The translations under genes were made by a program, and so were the position numbers. Positions 4,663 to 5,856 of a stretch of DNA of 5,856 bases are shown here, piece after piece. This DNA comes from Pedosphaera sp. (lineage in GTDB: Bacteria > Verrucomicrobiota > Verrucomicrobiia > Limisphaerales > UBA9464): assembly GCA_009695405.1 (NCBI GenBank), contig SIAZ01000223.1:1-5856 (forward strand), in the 5' to 3' direction. Numbering within the stretch: position 1 is the first letter of the stretch; every line of letters starts with the position of its first letter. The notes below the pieces were generated by a model that saw nothing but the letters and a program-made list of their open reading frames with translations, was not told the origin of the DNA and searched no databases.

Positions 4663-5590
4663 ATGCGATCGTGTTGCGGTAAATTTCGGAACGAAGTGCC
4701 TGTCGCATAGTTTCGATGGGTGCAATTTGGCCCGTCCACAGAGTCCACGCCGCGGCCCCTTGATAGAGGAGCATTCCTAGGCCATTGGCGGTACAGCATC
4801 CGGCCCGTTGAGCCAGATCAAGAAGAGGTGTCAACGAAGGTCGATAAACCATGTCGTAAACGCCATCCGCTCGACAGAGGGGATAGTTGGCAAGATCTAA
4901 TGGAAGGGGATCGGAGGCTTTAAGTCCGAGTGAGGTAGCATTGATTATGATTTCGACATCGGTATCGGGGAGTCCGGTGCGGACTTCAACAGCGGGAAAC
5001 CGTTCGGCAATTTCTTGAGCGAGGGCATCAGCTTTGGCAGTGGTACGGTTTACTAACCACAAGACGAGAGCCCCTTCATCGGCGAGGCGGAGCGCGGCGG
5101 CACGGCCGGCACCTCCGGCACCGAGTAAGAGAATACGAGCACCGCGAGGATCAATGGTGAGATCTTCGCGCAGAGATTGGATAAGAGCATCCGCGTCGGT
5201 ATTGAAGCCACGAGTCCGAACGGGGCCGTCGAGTGCATTTGATTGGCCGACAGGAGTCCAGAGCCCCTCCTTATTTTGGGTTTCGAAGACGACAGTATTA
5301 ACAGCCCCCCAATCCTGAGCGGAGAGGTCGAGGGAATCCATCATAGGAAGAGCTAAGAGTTTATGAGGTACAGTGAGGTTAACTCCGCAAAAGCCCATGG
5401 AACGAGCTCCCTTTAGAGCTTCATCCAGTTTTTCAGGCAGCACATGGCAGGCCAGATAGCGCCAGTCGAGATTGAGAGCATCGAAAGCCGCATTGTGCAT
5501 GGAAGGCGAGGCCGAATGACGGATCGGGTCACCAAAAACGGCACAGAGACGAGTCTGTGCGGTGACCGAACGAGGAACGGAGAACGTCAT
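4661..5590 (-). CDS. aroE: Shikimate dehydrogenase (NADP+)
   Basis: A 309-residue cytoplasmic enzyme reducing 3-dehydroshikimate to shikimate in the chorismate pathway. Family signatures are complete and in order: shikimate-binding HSASPSMHN (Ser26, Ser28), NLTVPHK with catalytic Lys77, AVNT (Asn98), GFNTD with catalytic Asp132, dinucleotide-binding GAGGAGRA (157-164), NRTTAK (181-186) expected for NADPH preference, NATSLGL (217), YDMVYRP followed by TPLL, and GLGMLLYQG (Gln277). A segment of about 15 extra residues (103-125) lies before GFNTD. The ATG at 5590 is preferred over an in-frame TTG at 5626, because the TTG has no ribosome-binding site and adds 12 non-conserved residues; neither start has a strong site. 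First gene of a two-gene unit with the prepilin peptidase. An insertion sequence ends about 60 bases upstream and may have replaced the native promoter. Confidence 0.95.
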   Translation of the reverse strand: MTFSVPRSVTAQTRLCAVFGDPIRHSASPSMHNAAFDALNLDWRYLACHVLPEKLDEALKGARSMGFCGVNLTVPHKLLALPMMDSLDLSAQDWGAVNTVVFETQNKEGLWTPVGQSNALDGPVRTRGFNTDADALIQSLREDLTIDPRGARILLLGAGGAGRAAALRLADEGALVLWLVNRTTAKADALAQEIAERFPAVEVRTGLPDTDVEIIINATSLGLKASDPLPLDLANYPLCRADGVYDMVYRPSLTPLLDLAQRAGCCTANGLGMLLYQGAAAWTLWTGQIAPIETMRQALRSEIYRNTIA

Positions 5591-5651
5591 GGATGGGAGA
5601 TTGGACCTTGGAAGGAGTATGGACAAGCCGCGGGTGGGAGCGAGAGTTAGA

Positions 5652-5685
5652 TTTTGAGTCCTTTTTGGGCGAATTGACTCAAAAA
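5652..5685. repeat. Inverted repeat at the IS edge
   Basis: TTTTGAGTC (5652-5660) and GACTCAAAA (5677-5685) are perfect 9-base complements separated by 16 bases. The right arm lies within the first copy of the 24-bp direct repeat. It probably marks the outer end of the insertion sequence, or binding sites for its transposase. Confidence 0.5.
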
Positions 5686-5697
5686 GAATGTTACCGA
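5674..5697 (+). repeat. 24-bp direct repeat, copy 1
   Basis: Matches the copy at 5731-5754 in 22 of 24 positions (starting TTGACTCAAAAAG, ending TGTTACCGA; AA here replaces GG). The 57-base period and position just before a transposase gene suggest duplicated transposase-binding or terminal sites. Confidence 0.75.
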
Positions 5698-5709
5698 AGG
5701 CGAGGTAAA

Positions 5710-5727
5710 ATGGTTTGAGGAAACCAT
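5710..5727. repeat. Hairpin between the direct repeats
   Basis: ATGGTTT (5710-5716) and AAACCAT (5721-5727) are perfect complements around a GAGG loop. No T-run follows on either strand, so it is not a standard terminator. It sits midway between the two 24-bp repeats of the insertion sequence end. Confidence 0.6.
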
Positions 5728-5730
5728 ACG

Positions 5731-5754
5731 TTGACTCAAAAAGGGTGTTACCGA
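5731..5754 (+). repeat. 24-bp direct repeat, copy 2
   Basis: Second copy of the repeat at 5674-5697, ending 3 bases before the transposase ATG. A looser third resemblance (TGAGTCAAAAA then ACCGA) falls inside the gene start at about 5771-5792. Confidence 0.75.
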
Positions 5755-5757
5755 GCT

Positions 5758-5856
5758 ATGGACACCAAAATGAGTCAAAAAACACGAACCGAGGTGCTGG
5801 CCAAGAGGCGTGATCGTTACGCCCGGGCCGGCAAGGAACACAAAACCAAAATCATC
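5758..5856 (+). CDS. Integrase-type transposase, N-terminal fragment
   Basis: The ATG at 5758 opens a frame that runs off the window after 33 codons; an in-frame ATG at 5770 is an equally good start. The visible residues MSQKTRTEVLAKRRDRYARA and GKEHKTKII are strongly basic and resemble the beginning of a DDE integrase-type transposase family that I recall from Verrucomicrobia and Planctomycetes. The catalytic core is outside the window, so this rests on the N-terminus and on the repeat-rich DNA immediately upstream. No clear Shine-Dalgarno precedes either ATG. Confidence 0.6.
   Translation, partial: MDTKMSQKTRTEVLAKRRDRYARAGKEHKTKII

Larger units (their letters stand above)
5652..5856 (+). 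mobile_element. Left end of an insertion sequence, cut by the window edge
   Basis: The element end consists of an inverted repeat, two 24-bp direct repeats, a hairpin between them and the start of a transposase gene reading rightwards. The exact outer boundary and target duplication cannot be set because the other end is outside the window. Confidence 0.55.

Noticed and set aside
5591..5626. TTG start for aroE extending the N-terminus by 12 residues
   Set aside because: No ribosome-binding site before the TTG and the added residues are not part of the conserved fold.

Overview
The window most likely comes from a Verrucomicrobiota-type bacterium or a close relative in the PVC group. This is inferred from three things: the aroE plus prepilin-peptidase gene pair whose peptidase carries a long insert, a right-edge transposase N-terminus of a type I associate with these phyla, and integron-style recombination sites whose read-through translation (NHALQRTA) I recall as common there. 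No rRNA or marker gene settles the taxonomy. GC content is moderate to high and no tRNA, rRNA or CRISPR array is visible.

Layout, left to right. Positions 1-471 hold no gene I can support. Positions 472-1264 look like two short gene cassettes of an integron-type array, both read on the minus strand. The first carries a small lipoprotein and ends in a 94-bp attC-like folded site. The second carries a small membrane protein that seems frameshifted and ends in a second, 66-bp attC-like hairpin. No integron integrase is in the window. Positions 1265-1518 are non-coding. Positions 1519-2268 (minus) encode a single-pass membrane-anchored protein with one, perhaps two, ExbD/TolR-like periplasmic domains, preceded by a doubtful 60-codon frame. 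A colinear imperfect repeat flanks this gene on both sides.

Positions 2538-3073 (plus) are a graveyard of mobile DNA: a decayed serine recombinase (catalytic serine lost, internal stop, internal deletion) followed by the tail of an IS3-type transposase. Positions 3074-3539 are non-coding.

The right half holds the only clear housekeeping genes, on the minus strand: aroE (shikimate dehydrogenase) and, 8 bases downstream, a prepilin peptidase (PilD/GspO, family A24). The peptidase's ribosome-binding site overlaps the aroE stop codon, so the two are probably translationally coupled. The right edge cuts into an insertion sequence whose transposase starts at 5758 (plus). Its end, with paired 24-bp repeats and hairpins, lies about 60 bases upstream of aroE.

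Overall this is a small conserved core operon beside a region repeatedly hit by mobile elements (integron cassettes, a serine recombinase, IS3, and a second IS). The cassettes and the ExbD-like gene are the least ordinary content.
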